From: Paraburkholderia ginsengisoli NBRC 100965
GTDB lineage: Bacteria; Pseudomonadota; Gammaproteobacteria; Burkholderiales; Burkholderiaceae
Length of the DNA stretch: 64,000 nt
Direction of reading: 5' to 3'
Assembly (NCBI RefSeq): GCF_000739735.1
Contig: NZ_BBJF01000005.1
Span: 186,001 to 250,000 of the forward strand
Below are positions 8,486-16,945 of the stretch, piece by piece. Position 1 is the first letter of the stretch; each line of letters opens with the position of its first letter. A model generated the notes under the pieces. That model ran no database searches. It was given only the letters and a program-made list of their open reading frames with translations, and had not been told where the DNA came from. The translations under genes and the position numbers were made by a program.

Positions 8486-9136
8486 TCAGATGTCGTCCTC
8501 GTCGTCGGCGATGAGTTTGTGGCGCATCGCATAACGCACCAGCGCAGCGTCGTGCGGCATCTGCATCTTCTCCAGAATACGCGTCTTGTACGTGCTGATG
8601 GTCTTGCTGCTCACGCATAGCTCGGTGGCGATTTCGGTGATCGTCTGCCCGGCGGCAATGCGCTTGAGAACATCGAACTCCCGGTCGGACAGACGCTGAT
8701 GCGGCAGTTGATCGACGGGTTCGTTCAGGCTCTGTGCGAAGCGCTCGGCCATCGCGAGGCTGACATAGACGCCGCCAGCGGCAACCTTGGTCACGGCCGA
8801 CACCAGCTCGGCGCTCGCGCTCTCCTTGGTCAGATAACCGGAAGCGCCCGCCTTGAAGGCGCGCACCGCATATTGCTGCTCGGCATGCATGGTCAGCACG
8901 AGGATGCGCAGCGCCGGCTTTTCTTCCTTGATCTGCCTGATCAACTCGACGCCATTGCGGCCGGGCATCGACAGATCGAGCACCAGCACATCGGCGGCGC
9001 GCTCGCGAATCAGCGCGACGGTGCTGGCGCTGTCGCTCGCTTCGCCGACCACTTCGAAGCCGCTCGCGCCCTTGAGGATGTGGCGCAAGCCGTCGCGCAC
9101 CAGCGCATGATCGTCGGCGATCAGCACGCGCGTCAT
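8486..9136 (-). CDS. NarL/FixJ-type response regulator
   Basis: 216 residues. Receiver domain with Asp8-Asp9, phospho-acceptor Asp54 (LVLDLSMPG), the Thr of VLTMH and the Lys of YLTKE, followed by a LuxR-type helix-turn-helix near 150-205 (LSDREFDVLKRIAAG, then SSKTISTYKTRILEKM). It should be phosphorylated by the adjacent histidine kinase; start and stop overlap by four bases (ATGA), which indicates coupled translation. Target genes are not evident from sequence, but its place between an FNR gene and universal stress genes suggests control of the same low-oxygen programme. Confidence 0.92.
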   Translation of the reverse strand: MTRVLIADDHALVRDGLRHILKGASGFEVVGEASDSASTVALIRERAADVLVLDLSMPGRNGVELIRQIKEEKPALRILVLTMHAEQQYAVRAFKAGASGYLTKESASAELVSAVTKVAAGGVYVSLAMAERFAQSLNEPVDQLPHQRLSDREFDVLKRIAAGQTITEIATELCVSSKTISTYKTRILEKMQMPHDAALVRYAMRHKLIADDEDDI

Positions 9137-10464
9137 GTTTGCACTTCCTGCGATTGCACGGTCTGCGCCGGCATCGTCACGGTCAACGCGAACCCCTTGC
9201 CGTAAGCGGTCTGAATTTCGACCGCGCCGCCCAGCATATGCACGCGTTCGCGAATGCCGAGCAAGCCGAACGATTTGCCACCGGCTTCGCCGGAGCGATG
9301 CGCGCCCTGGCCGTTGTCGGCGATGCGCAGCACGAAGTTCGGGCTTTCGGCGCGCAGGCTGAGCATGACCAGGGTGGCGTCGGCGTGCCGCGCCACGTTG
9401 GTCAGCGCTTCCTGAACGATGCGAAACAGTGCGGTCGCGCCGGCTTGGGTGAAACGCGCGTCGCCCGTCTCGATGTCGCGCTCCACGTCGATCCCATAGC
9501 GGTTCGTGAAGTCGTTCGACAGCCATTCGATCGCGGGGATCAGCCCAAGATCGTCGAGCATGACCGGCCGCAGATCGGCGGCGATGCGCCGCACCGACGC
9601 GACCGTTGCGTCGATCAGCCGCCGCATGCCTTGCAACTGGGCGCGCAGCGGCACATCCGCCGAGTCGATCAGCGCCTGTTCGACCGACGCGATATCCATT
9701 TTCAGCGCCGTGAGCTGCTGACCGAGGTCGTCGTGCAGTTCGCGCGCAATGCGGGACTTCTCGTCCTCGCGAATATTTTGCAGGTTGGCTGAAAGCTCGC
9801 GCAATTCCTCGCGCGCCTGCCGTTGTGCGCGCTCCGCTTTCACGCGGTCGGTGATGTCGCGCAGCATTACGGTGTAAAGGCGCGTGTTGCCGTCGCGGAT
9901 CTGCGAAATGGACGCTTCCAGCGGAAATTCCTCGCCGTTGGCGCGCAAACCGGACAGCACGCGTTGCGTGCCCATCTGCCGGTCCGACACGCCGGTGCCG
10001 CCGAATTGCTGGACGTGTTGCGCGTGCGCCGCGCGGAACCGCTCGGGGATGAAGCGGTCGAGCGGCCCGCCGACCGCCTCCATCGCGGAACAGCCGAACA
10101 CCTGCTCCGCCATCGGATTGAAGATGACGATGCGCTGACGTTCGTCAATGGTGATGATCGCCTCCATCGACGAACGGATGATCGCCATCATGCGCGCTTC
10201 GTTGACGGCTGACTGATTCTCCATGCCGCGCGCCGACCCATTGCGGCGCGCGCGCGTCAGCAGGTAGGCGCTCGCGGCCAGAAAGAGCGCGGCGGCGAGA
10301 CAAAGCAGCCAGGTTGGATCGAACCAGCGTTGCGCCGCGATCATCGCGGCGAGCGCGACGCAAAACGTCGCGGCGGCGGCGAGCCCGGGGCGCGCCGCAT
10401 ACGAGGCCAGCCGCCCACGTTCGTGGGGCGGTGGCGGAGTGGGCGACTTGTCGCGAACAACCAT
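9133..10464 (-). CDS. PAS-domain sensor histidine kinase (HisKA_3 type), FixL-like PAS
   Basis: 443 residues from ATG 10464, which has GAAGAGG upstream; a TTG nine codons earlier has no ribosome site. Two membrane helices lie at about 24-44 and 52-69. A PAS domain (about 95-205) follows, then a HisKA_3 dimerisation helix with the phospho-acceptor His244 (IARELHDDLGQQL) and a HATPase domain (N box QEALTNVARHA, G box ADNGQGA). In the PAS F helix, His147 and Arg168 line up with the haem His and the distal Arg of FixL by eye, so haem-based oxygen sensing is possible but this motif also occurs in haem-free PAS domains. The partner is the NarL-type regulator with which it overlaps by four bases. 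Confidence 0.9.
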   Translation of the reverse strand: MVVRDKSPTPPPPHERGRLASYAARPGLAAAATFCVALAAMIAAQRWFDPTWLLCLAAALFLAASAYLLTRARRNGSARGMENQSAVNEARMMAIIRSSMEAIITIDERQRIVIFNPMAEQVFGCSAMEAVGGPLDRFIPERFRAAHAQHVQQFGGTGVSDRQMGTQRVLSGLRANGEEFPLEASISQIRDGNTRLYTVMLRDITDRVKAERAQRQAREELRELSANLQNIREDEKSRIARELHDDLGQQLTALKMDIASVEQALIDSADVPLRAQLQGMRRLIDATVASVRRIAADLRPVMLDDLGLIPAIEWLSNDFTNRYGIDVERDIETGDARFTQAGATALFRIVQEALTNVARHADATLVMLSLRAESPNFVLRIADNGQGAHRSGEAGGKSFGLLGIRERVHMLGGAVEIQTAYGKGFALTVTMPAQTVQSQEVQT

Positions 10465-10779
10465 GTGCGCCTCTTCGGAAACAGCAGACAAGGACAGGGC
10501 GCGCTACCCGATTAACCCGATTGACTCGAAGTGAGATGCGACGGCGGCGCGTAGTGACGCATCGCGGTTCGGTGCGGTGTGTTGCCTGACGCGGTGGCGG
10601 ACCCCGCGGCGGTTCGCCCCGAACAAACGATGTTTGCGCTCATTGTGCGTGAAACGCAGGCTGTGTACCAGTGCCGCCAGCCCCGAGGGACCGGGCGGCG
10701 GGTGCGACAGCCGGCGCGCAGTCGAGCCGGGCAGCGCAATACGCACTGTCGTCGAGAGGTGCCAGCAGGGTTTTGCAGC

Positions 10780-11289
10780 TTATGACGGGTCCTTGACGAG
10801 TGCATCCGCAGCGTGTGCCGGATTCGCCGACGGTGCCGCGCAATGCGCGGAGACCAGCAGCACCGGGCAGGCGGCGATGTGCAGAAAATGCTCGGCGACG
10901 CTGCCGAGCACCAGACGTCGCACGCCCCGCCGGCCGTGCGTGCCCATTACGACCAGGTCGGCGTCGAGTTCCTGAGCGGCGCGCTGGATGCCGTGTGCGA
11001 CGTCTTCGCCTTCCAGCAGTTCGGTTTCGAGCATGCGGGGCGCTCCCTTGACGCCGGCGACTGCCATCAGCGCGGCTGCGTCGGCGAGTACTTGCCGGCC
11101 TTCATCCGCGAGCGCGTCGCGCACGTATGACGGGTCGTAGCCGGGTACGTCGTAGGACATCAACGGCACGTCCACGACGAAGAGCGGCTGCAATCGCGCA
11201 TCCGAATCGCGCGCCATCTTGATGGCGGCGGCCAGCGCGCGCGCCGAGGTTTCGCTGCCGTCGACGGCCACCAGAATCTGCTTGTACAT
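10780..11289 (-). CDS. Universal stress protein, single UspA domain
   Basis: 169 residues. Starts MYKQILVAVDGSETSARAL and carries the ATP-binding signature G-x2-G-x9-G-S (MGTHGRRGVRRLVLGS) near residue 130, so it should be an ATP-binding Usp. The C-terminal 20 residues are Ala rich. ATG 11289 has AGGAG nine bases upstream; a GTG three codons earlier is less likely. It follows the tandem Usp gene by 36 bp on the same strand and thus lies in the operon driven by the FNR-type box at 12238. Usp genes of this kind are standard members of ANR/FNR regulons and of the B. cenocepacia lxa locus. Confidence 0.9.
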   Translation of the reverse strand: MYKQILVAVDGSETSARALAAAIKMARDSDARLQPLFVVDVPLMSYDVPGYDPSYVRDALADEGRQVLADAAALMAVAGVKGAPRMLETELLEGEDVAHGIQRAAQELDADLVVMGTHGRRGVRRLVLGSVAEHFLHIAACPVLLVSAHCAAPSANPAHAADALVKDPS

Positions 11290-11325
11290 GGCGAGCACTC
11301 CTGAACGGGAAAGGGCGGACTGTGA

Positions 11326-12162
11326 TCAGTGCGACATCAGCACGGGCACGGTCATCGAGTGGAGAATCGTGCGGGTGGCGCCGCCCATCACCAGTTCGCG
11401 CCAGCGGGCGTGGCCGTACGCGCCCATCACCAGCAGATCGGCGCCGCTGTCGGCCACTTGCGTGAGCAGCACTTCGCCGACCGATCCGCCCGGTCCGGTT
11501 TCGATGTCGGCGATTTCCACTTGCACGCCATGCCGCGCGATCACCGTGGCGATATCCGCGCCCGGAATGCGGGCGCGCTCGCCCTGTTGCTCGCCGTTAA
11601 CGGTGAGGATCGTGGTGCTCGTCGCATTCCGCATGAACGGTAGCGCATCGTGTACCGCGCGCGTGGCTTCGCGGCTGCCGTCCCACGCGACCAGCACGCG
11701 CTCGCCGGTCGACCGCGCGTTACTCGCATGGGGCACCAGCAGCACCGGTCGACCGCTCGACAGAACGAGGCTCTCGGGGAAGAAGTCGCCGACATACGAT
11801 TCGGGATCCTCGGGGTTGTCCTGGCCGGCCACGATCAGATCGGCGCAGCGGCCCGCGCGTGGTAGCGCGAGGCTGGCTGGCTCGTCGCTGACGACCCATT
11901 CGCCCGCCACGTCGGCGCGCCGCAGTTCGGCGTGAAAGAGCCGTTCGAGCGCCGCGCGCCGCTCCGCGCGAATCTCTTCGTGCGTGCCGTAGTACGCCGC
12001 CGTGCCCGCCATCACGTAGAGCGAGCGCGGGACCGGGGAGAACACGGCGAAAGCGCCGGTCAGATGCGCGCCGAACTGTTTGGCGAGGCGCAGCGCTATT
12101 TCGAGCCGCGGATGCGCACGCTCGCTGGTGTCGAGATGAACGACGATGGTCTTGTAGCTCAT
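11326..12162 (-). CDS. Universal stress protein with two Usp domains
   Basis: 278 residues. The N-terminal half (MSYKTIVVHLDTSERAHPRL) is a degenerate Usp fold; the C-terminal half starts at ERVLVAWDGSREATRA and has the ATP motif MGAYGHARWRELVMGGAT. Length and tandem layout match the UspE-like class. It is the first gene of a two-gene operon with the single-domain Usp. Upstream is an FNR-type box centred 28.5 bases from a TAGACT -10 element (12216-12211), so transcription under low oxygen is likely. Divergent from the flavodoxin-like gene. Confidence 0.9.
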   Translation of the reverse strand: MSYKTIVVHLDTSERAHPRLEIALRLAKQFGAHLTGAFAVFSPVPRSLYVMAGTAAYYGTHEEIRAERRAALERLFHAELRRADVAGEWVVSDEPASLALPRAGRCADLIVAGQDNPEDPESYVGDFFPESLVLSSGRPVLLVPHASNARSTGERVLVAWDGSREATRAVHDALPFMRNATSTTILTVNGEQQGERARIPGADIATVIARHGVQVEIADIETGPGGSVGEVLLTQVADSGADLLVMGAYGHARWRELVMGGATRTILHSMTVPVLMSH

Positions 12163-12237
12163 GGCAGTGGCTCCGGAGAAAGGGCGGTGACGCGCGGATG
12201 GATCAGCTTGAGTCTAGGAACGTTCGCGACGGCGCCG

Positions 12238-12251
12238 TTGATGCAGATCAA
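12238..12251. promoter_or_regulatory. Perfect FNR/ANR box for the usp operon
   Basis: TTGATGCAGATCAA matches the FNR consensus TTGATNNNNATCAA at every specified base. On the minus strand a -10 like TAGACT lies at 12216-12211, 28.5 bases from the box centre, giving the class II position of about -41.5 and a leader of about 40 bases to the usp start at 12162. Confidence 0.85.
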
Positions 12252-12285
12252 CGGAGGGTTGCTGCGCTGCGTGTGAATGCGGTCG

Positions 12286-12299
12286 TTGACTTAGGTCAT
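12286..12299. promoter_or_regulatory. FNR/ANR-type box for the flavodoxin-like gene
   Basis: TTGACTTAGGTCAT is an FNR-type palindrome with one mismatch in the last base. A -10 like TATGCT lies at 12321-12326, again 28.5 bases from the centre, which is the class II position for a promoter facing the gene starting at 12384. Confidence 0.72.
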
Positions 12300-12383
12300 G
12301 CCAGGGGTCGTCGTCGCGCCTATGCTCCCCCACATGCAAGCGGCCGTGAGCGCGGCCGTGCGTTTCCTCTGAAGGAGCGAGCC

Positions 12384-12899
12384 ATGTCCGATTCTCGCGT
12401 TCTCGTCGTTTTCTTTTCCCGCACCGGCACCACGCGCGTGCTCGCGTCTACGCTCGCCGGAATGCTGTCCGCTGATCTCGAAGAAATCTGCGATCTGACC
12501 GAGCGCAGCGGCGCTTCAGGGTATCTGCGGTGTCTCGCCGACTCATGGCGCAAGCGGCCCGCCGAGATCGTCCCGGCGGGGCTGGATGCCGCGCAGTACG
12601 ACCTCGTTGTGGTGGGGACGCCCGTGTGGGCGGGTGCGGTGTCCGCACCGGTGCGCACGTATCTGTTCGAGAACCGGTCGAAGTTCCGGCATGTCGCGTT
12701 CTTTTGCAGCTTCGGCGGTCTTGGCAGCCAAGCTGTCTTCGACGAAATGCGCACGCTCGCCGGCCGGGCGCCCGTCGCGCAGTGCGAGGTGCGCGCCGGC
12801 GAAGTGCAGCGCGGCGCGGTGGCCGCGTCGCTGGCGCTTTTCGTCAGCGACCTGAAACGCCATCTCGCCGACTATGAAGCGCTCGAATGGATCTGCTGA
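12384..12899 (+). CDS. Flavodoxin-like protein
   Basis: 171 residues. Begins MSDSRVLVVFFSRTGTTRVLA, the phosphate-binding loop of FMN-binding flavodoxins (S-R-T-G-T-T), followed by DLVVVGTPVWAGAVSAPVRTYL, the second FMN loop, and FFCSFGGLGSQAVF, the third. It should bind FMN and carry out electron transfer or act as an NAD(P)H-type quinone reductase-like flavoprotein. AAGGAG at 12372-12377 supports the start. It lies alone, divergent from the usp operon, and has its own FNR-type box, consistent with replacement of oxygen-dependent redox chemistry under low oxygen. Partner unknown. Confidence 0.88.
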   Translation: MSDSRVLVVFFSRTGTTRVLASTLAGMLSADLEEICDLTERSGASGYLRCLADSWRKRPAEIVPAGLDAAQYDLVVVGTPVWAGAVSAPVRTYLFENRSKFRHVAFFCSFGGLGSQAVFDEMRTLAGRAPVAQCEVRAGEVQRGAVAASLALFVSDLKRHLADYEALEWIC

Positions 12900-12924
12900 G
12901 CCACCGCGCCTTTCACTGTCAGGC

Positions 12925-14283
12925 TCACCCCGGCAGCAGCATCAGGACCGCTGCCGCGCCCATCACCAGCGTCGCGATCGAGCCGAGCACGACGAGCGGC
13001 CGGCTCGCGGTGTAGTCCCCCATCACCGAGCGCTTCGACACGAGCAGCAGAATCACCACCATCAACGGCACGGCCACCACGCCGTTGATGACGGCGCTCC
13101 AGAACAGCGCCTTCATCGGATTGATCGACGAGAACTGGATCGCCAGCGCGGCCAGCACGCTCACCGCGATAATCCCGTAGAAGCCGCGCGCATCGCGCGG
13201 CTTGCGTTCGAGTCCTTCCCGCCAGCCGAGCGTCTCGGCCAACGCATAGGCGCCCGACCCCGCCAGCACCGGCACCCCGATAAGCCCCACACCGAGTATG
13301 CCGAGCGCGAACAGCAGATAGGCGAAGTTGCCGGCCAGCGGCCGCAGCGCGCTTGCCGCCTGAGCGGCGGTGGTGATGTCGGTCACGCCCGCGACGTGCA
13401 ACGTCACGGCAGTGGCCAGCATGATGAAGTAGGCGGTGATATCGGAGTAGAGCATGCCGCTCCAGGTGTCCCAGCGGATACGGCGCAGTTCCGTGCGCGC
13501 GGCGCGCGGGTCGCTCACGAGCGACGCGCCGTTCGCGCCGTCCGCATGAGCATGCATGTCTTCGACTTCCTCCGACGCCTGCCAGAAGAACAGATACGGA
13601 CTGATCGTCGTGCCGAACACCGCGACGACGACCGCCGCCGCGTTCGCATCCACGGTGAAGTGCGGCCAGAAGGTGCGCAATGCCACTTCGCGCCACGGCA
13701 CGTGAACGACGAACAGCACCGCCGCGTACGCAAGCAGCGAAACGGTCAGCCACTTCAGAAAAAACACGTAGCGGTGGTACGGCACGAAGATCTGCAGCAG
13801 CAGCGTGGCGAACACGAAGCCTACCGTCAGCAGATGCCGGTCGATGCCGCTGACCAGCTGCGCGACTTCGCCCATCGCGGCGATGTCGGCGGCGATGTTC
13901 AGCGTATTGGCGATCAACAGCAGCAGCACCACGCCATACAGCACGACCGGCGGGAACGTCGCCTTGATGTTGGCGGCGAGCCCTTTGCCGGTGACGCGGC
14001 CCAGGTTCGCGCACATGGACTGGATCGCAGACATCAGCGGGAACGCGAGCGGCATGGTCCAGAGCATGTTCAGCCCGAACTGTGCGCCGGCCTGCGAGTA
14101 GGTGGCGATGCCGCTCGGATCGTCGTCGGCGACGCCGGTGATGAGGCCGGGGCCGACACGCGCGAGCGGATGTTCGTTGAGGCGGGCGAGAAGCGCGCGA
14201 AAGCCTTTGCGCGGCGCGCCGGCGGGCGCCCCGGTTTGCGCCTCCGCTTGCGAGGACGCTGATGTACGGCGCAAAAACGGCAT
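12925..14283 (-). CDS. NRAMP-superfamily transporter with non-canonical metal-site motifs
   Basis: 452 residues, about 11 membrane helices. The helix 1 motif that is DPGN in classical Mn/Fe NRAMPs reads DPSG here (GVADDDPSGIATYSQAG), and the helix 6 region reads GTTISPYLFFWQASE where classical members have a metal-binding Met before Pro-His. This places it in the divergent NRAMP-related group, so Mn2+ or Fe2+ should not be assumed; Mg2+ or another substrate is possible. A soluble loop (about 235-265) contains MHAHADG. It starts six bases after the oleate hydratase stop and is cotranscribed with it, under the FNR-type box at 16002. Confidence 0.85.
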   Translation of the reverse strand: MPFLRRTSASSQAEAQTGAPAGAPRKGFRALLARLNEHPLARVGPGLITGVADDDPSGIATYSQAGAQFGLNMLWTMPLAFPLMSAIQSMCANLGRVTGKGLAANIKATFPPVVLYGVVLLLLIANTLNIAADIAAMGEVAQLVSGIDRHLLTVGFVFATLLLQIFVPYHRYVFFLKWLTVSLLAYAAVLFVVHVPWREVALRTFWPHFTVDANAAAVVVAVFGTTISPYLFFWQASEEVEDMHAHADGANGASLVSDPRAARTELRRIRWDTWSGMLYSDITAYFIMLATAVTLHVAGVTDITTAAQAASALRPLAGNFAYLLFALGILGVGLIGVPVLAGSGAYALAETLGWREGLERKPRDARGFYGIIAVSVLAALAIQFSSINPMKALFWSAVINGVVAVPLMVVILLLVSKRSVMGDYTASRPLVVLGSIATLVMGAAAVLMLLPG

Positions 14284-14289
14284 GGTCGT

Positions 14290-15930
14290 CTACCGGTCGT
14301 GCAACGTGGAGACCGCGCGGTACACCACGCGCGGATCGTGCTGACCTTTGTACACCGCCGGCGCGGAGCGGTCGAGACCCAGCAGCGCGTAAACCGCCGT
14401 CTGCGCGGAGCGCACCGAATACTCGACGGTGAACACCACGTCGTCGGCCAACTCGCAAAACTGGCCGACGAACGCGAGATTCGCCCAACCTTCGGGCACC
14501 ACCTGAGGCCGGTCGCCGCGCTTGCGCCGCAGAAACTGGCTGGTGATGAACGGCATCAGGCACGGAATGCAGATCGCGTCGTCGAGAATGCGCGGCGCTT
14601 CGTCGTGTATGTGCAGATGGCCGAGCAGTTCGGTCATGATCTCGCGGCCCGTGCAATCGGCCATCGGTTTGCCGACGAAATTGCCGGGCCGGTCGACGAA
14701 CAGCCCATAGCCCCACAACACTTCGACGTCACGCGGTTGATCGATGAAATGCGGTTGGTGCGGCAGCACGATCGACGCAAGCCAGTTCGATTGCGGGAAG
14801 GTAATGAGGCCGCCTTCGCCCGGCACGTTGCCGGTCAGATCGCGGATCAGGCGGAACAGCGTCGGGTCGTGCAGCGTCGCGGTGAACGAGAGCCAGCGGG
14901 ATTCGTCGACGTGATCGGCGAACACCGACGGATGGCCGAATTCGGCGCGCCCTGCCGCGATGGTTTTCCACAGCGCCCATGCGCCGCTGCTGTCGTCGTG
15001 ATTGGGCACGGCGGCGCGATCCGTGCCGCCGAGGCTCGAACCCGCCGTCATCGAACCGAGCGTGACGATCACTTTGTCGCTCTGCCCGACCGGTATCTCG
15101 ACACGACGGTCGTCGTGTTCGCAGACGATGCCCGTCACCCGATTCAGTGCGCCGTGTTCGTCGTACCGCAAATCCACGACCCGCGTGTTCGCCCGAAACT
15201 GCACGCCGTGTTCGTCGAGCCATTTGCGCAGCGGCCGCACCATCGAGTCGTACTGGTTGTAGACCGTGCGCATGATGCCGTGCAGCTGGTTGAAGCCCGG
15301 CGTCATGTGCGCGAAACGCAGCAGATAGCGCCTGAATTCGGCAGCGCTATGCCACGGCTGAAACGCGAAGGTCGTGCACCACATGATCCAGAAGTTGGTG
15401 CTGAAAAAGTCCGGCTCGAAGTGGTCGCCAATCCGGCTGTCGCCGAGCAGGGCTTCCGGTTCGATCGAAAGACGGCCGAGCGTGAGCAGATGCTTTTCCG
15501 CAAGCTCATACGGTGGCGCGTCTTCGCGCCGGCCATCGCGCACGAGCCGCGCTTTCGACGAAGTGCGGATCGTCCGGTTCCAGTCGAAGATCTCCTGCGT
15601 GACGCTGCTGCGGCCGTCCTGCGTCGGGATCGAGTCGAACAGATCGTAGGTGCACGGGTATTTGCTCTCCAGCATCCGGCCGCCGCGCACCACGTAGCCT
15701 TCCCGTGGCGAACCGGCGCCGTCGAGGCTGCCGCCGGGTTTGTCGAGCGCTTCGAAGATCGTGATGTTGCAGCCGGGCACATCCGCGTCGCGGATCAGAA
15801 ACGCGGCGGCCGCCAGCGAAGCGATGCCGCCGCCGATGAGATGGACATGGCCGGAGATGAGAGCGTCGTCCCTGGCGGCGGCCGCGGTGGTCGCGATGGG
15901 TTGCGTGGCGAACTGCGCTGAATGATTCAT
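14290..15930 (-). CDS. ohyA: Oleate hydratase
   Basis: 546 residues, the length usual for the family. The FAD-binding start reads VHLIGGGIASLAAAAFLIRDA, followed by the family-specific GGSLDGAG and GRMLESKYPCTYDLF segments; further conserved blocks are STNFWIMWCTTFAFQPWHSA, FNQLHGIMRT and NQYDSMVRPL. The enzyme adds water to cis-9 or related double bonds of free unsaturated fatty acids, giving hydroxy fatty acids, and acts at the cytoplasm-membrane boundary. It is the first gene of an operon with the NRAMP-type gene. A consensus-like FNR box and a TATGGT -10 element precede it, which ties fatty acid hydration to low oxygen in this organism (inference). Confidence 0.93.
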   Translation of the reverse strand: MNHSAQFATQPIATTAAAARDDALISGHVHLIGGGIASLAAAAFLIRDADVPGCNITIFEALDKPGGSLDGAGSPREGYVVRGGRMLESKYPCTYDLFDSIPTQDGRSSVTQEIFDWNRTIRTSSKARLVRDGRREDAPPYELAEKHLLTLGRLSIEPEALLGDSRIGDHFEPDFFSTNFWIMWCTTFAFQPWHSAAEFRRYLLRFAHMTPGFNQLHGIMRTVYNQYDSMVRPLRKWLDEHGVQFRANTRVVDLRYDEHGALNRVTGIVCEHDDRRVEIPVGQSDKVIVTLGSMTAGSSLGGTDRAAVPNHDDSSGAWALWKTIAAGRAEFGHPSVFADHVDESRWLSFTATLHDPTLFRLIRDLTGNVPGEGGLITFPQSNWLASIVLPHQPHFIDQPRDVEVLWGYGLFVDRPGNFVGKPMADCTGREIMTELLGHLHIHDEAPRILDDAICIPCLMPFITSQFLRRKRGDRPQVVPEGWANLAFVGQFCELADDVVFTVEYSVRSAQTAVYALLGLDRSAPAVYKGQHDPRVVYRAVSTLHDR

Positions 15931-16001
15931 GTCATGGCCCCCGGGGTGATGGCTGTGTGCGTGGTAGTGCCTGGACCATACCGGCGCAGCAGGGACGCTC
16001 G

Positions 16002-16015
16002 TTGAGTTGGATCAA
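16002..16015. promoter_or_regulatory. FNR/ANR-type box for the ohyA operon
   Basis: TTGAGTTGGATCAA differs from TTGATNNNNATCAA in one base. On the minus strand TATGGT at 15980-15975 is a good -10, with the box centre 28.5 bases away (class II). The resulting start would lie near 15967, about 37 bases before the ohyA ATG at 15930. Confidence 0.75.
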
Positions 16016-16209
16016 CGGAGGGTGTGTGGGTCGGCGCTGTTCAGCGCGCTCCTTCTGCGTGTGTCCGCGAAAGATGTTTCGCTTGAACGGCTAGCACCTT
16101 TTGCAGCGCGACGTTCCAATGTGTCGACCAGACCGCGCTCCAGTGCGGCAGAAAGTGGACAGAAAGCGGACGGCAAGCGGGCAGCGAGCGCCGCCCGCCA
16201 CCTGCCCGA

Positions 16210-16815
16210 TTACGCTTCGCGCAGTTCTTCCTGAATCGTCATGGACACCGCGATTCGCGGCAGCATCACGCCAGTCGGCAACACCACATGCCCATGCGTC
16301 TCGTTGATGATTTCCGCCGCCGACAGATAAAACGCGAACAACGCGGTCAGCATGCCCAGATAACCGCCGGCATGATGCAGCCATTCGAGCCCGGTCCACT
16401 CACTCGCCGCGAGCACGAAGAACGTAATCCACAGCGAGAGAAACACCAGTTGCAGCACGCGTGGGGAGCGCCACGTCGCGACCCACATATAAAGCGTGAA
16501 CACGCCCCACAGGAACAGATACCAGCCGATAAACGCGGCCGGCACCGTGCCGTGCAGGAACAGCACGAACAGCGCGAGCGACCACCAGAAAGCGCCATAG
16601 CTCAGAAAAGCCGTCGCGCCGAACGTATTGCCGCGCGGAATCTCCATGAGTCCAGCGATCGCTTGCGCGGTGCCGCCATAGGCGAAGGCCACTGCGAGCA
16701 CCATCCCCATTGCATTGCCGCTGAACCAGCCGGCGTTGATCATGCTGAGCAGCCATGTCGTCAGCGCGAAGCCGGCGAGACCGAGCGAAGCGGGATTGGG
16801 AGCCTTGATATTCAT
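16210..16815 (-). CDS. satP: Acetate/succinate transporter, GPR1/FUN34/YaaH family
   Basis: 201 residues with six hydrophobic helices. The N-terminal signature NPASLGLAGFALTTWLLS is the hallmark N-P-[AV]-P-[LF]-G-L-x-[GSA]-F motif of the family (here with Ser for Pro). It should take up acetate, possibly succinate, with protons across the inner membrane. It lies 130 bp downstream of acs on the same strand, so uptake and activation of acetate are probably cotranscribed. The last ~20 residues are a soluble tail. Confidence 0.88.
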   Translation of the reverse strand: MNIKAPNPASLGLAGFALTTWLLSMINAGWFSGNAMGMVLAVAFAYGGTAQAIAGLMEIPRGNTFGATAFLSYGAFWWSLALFVLFLHGTVPAAFIGWYLFLWGVFTLYMWVATWRSPRVLQLVFLSLWITFFVLAASEWTGLEWLHHAGGYLGMLTALFAFYLSAAEIINETHGHVVLPTGVMLPRIAVSMTIQEELREA

Positions 16816-16945
16816 GATGACGTCCTCCGTTCCGTGCAGGAACGCTGAAAATTGGGGGCGCGCGTGTCCATGCGGGGCGCGCGCGATAGCAGATCGTGTG
16901 AGGCAATGCGCGAGCGGTAGTCGCTCGCGTATGGGGCGTCAGGCT

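Noticed and set aside
12872-14716. 614-residue minus-strand frame across the NRAMP and ohyA genes
   Set aside because: Arg-rich shadow of two real genes in another register.
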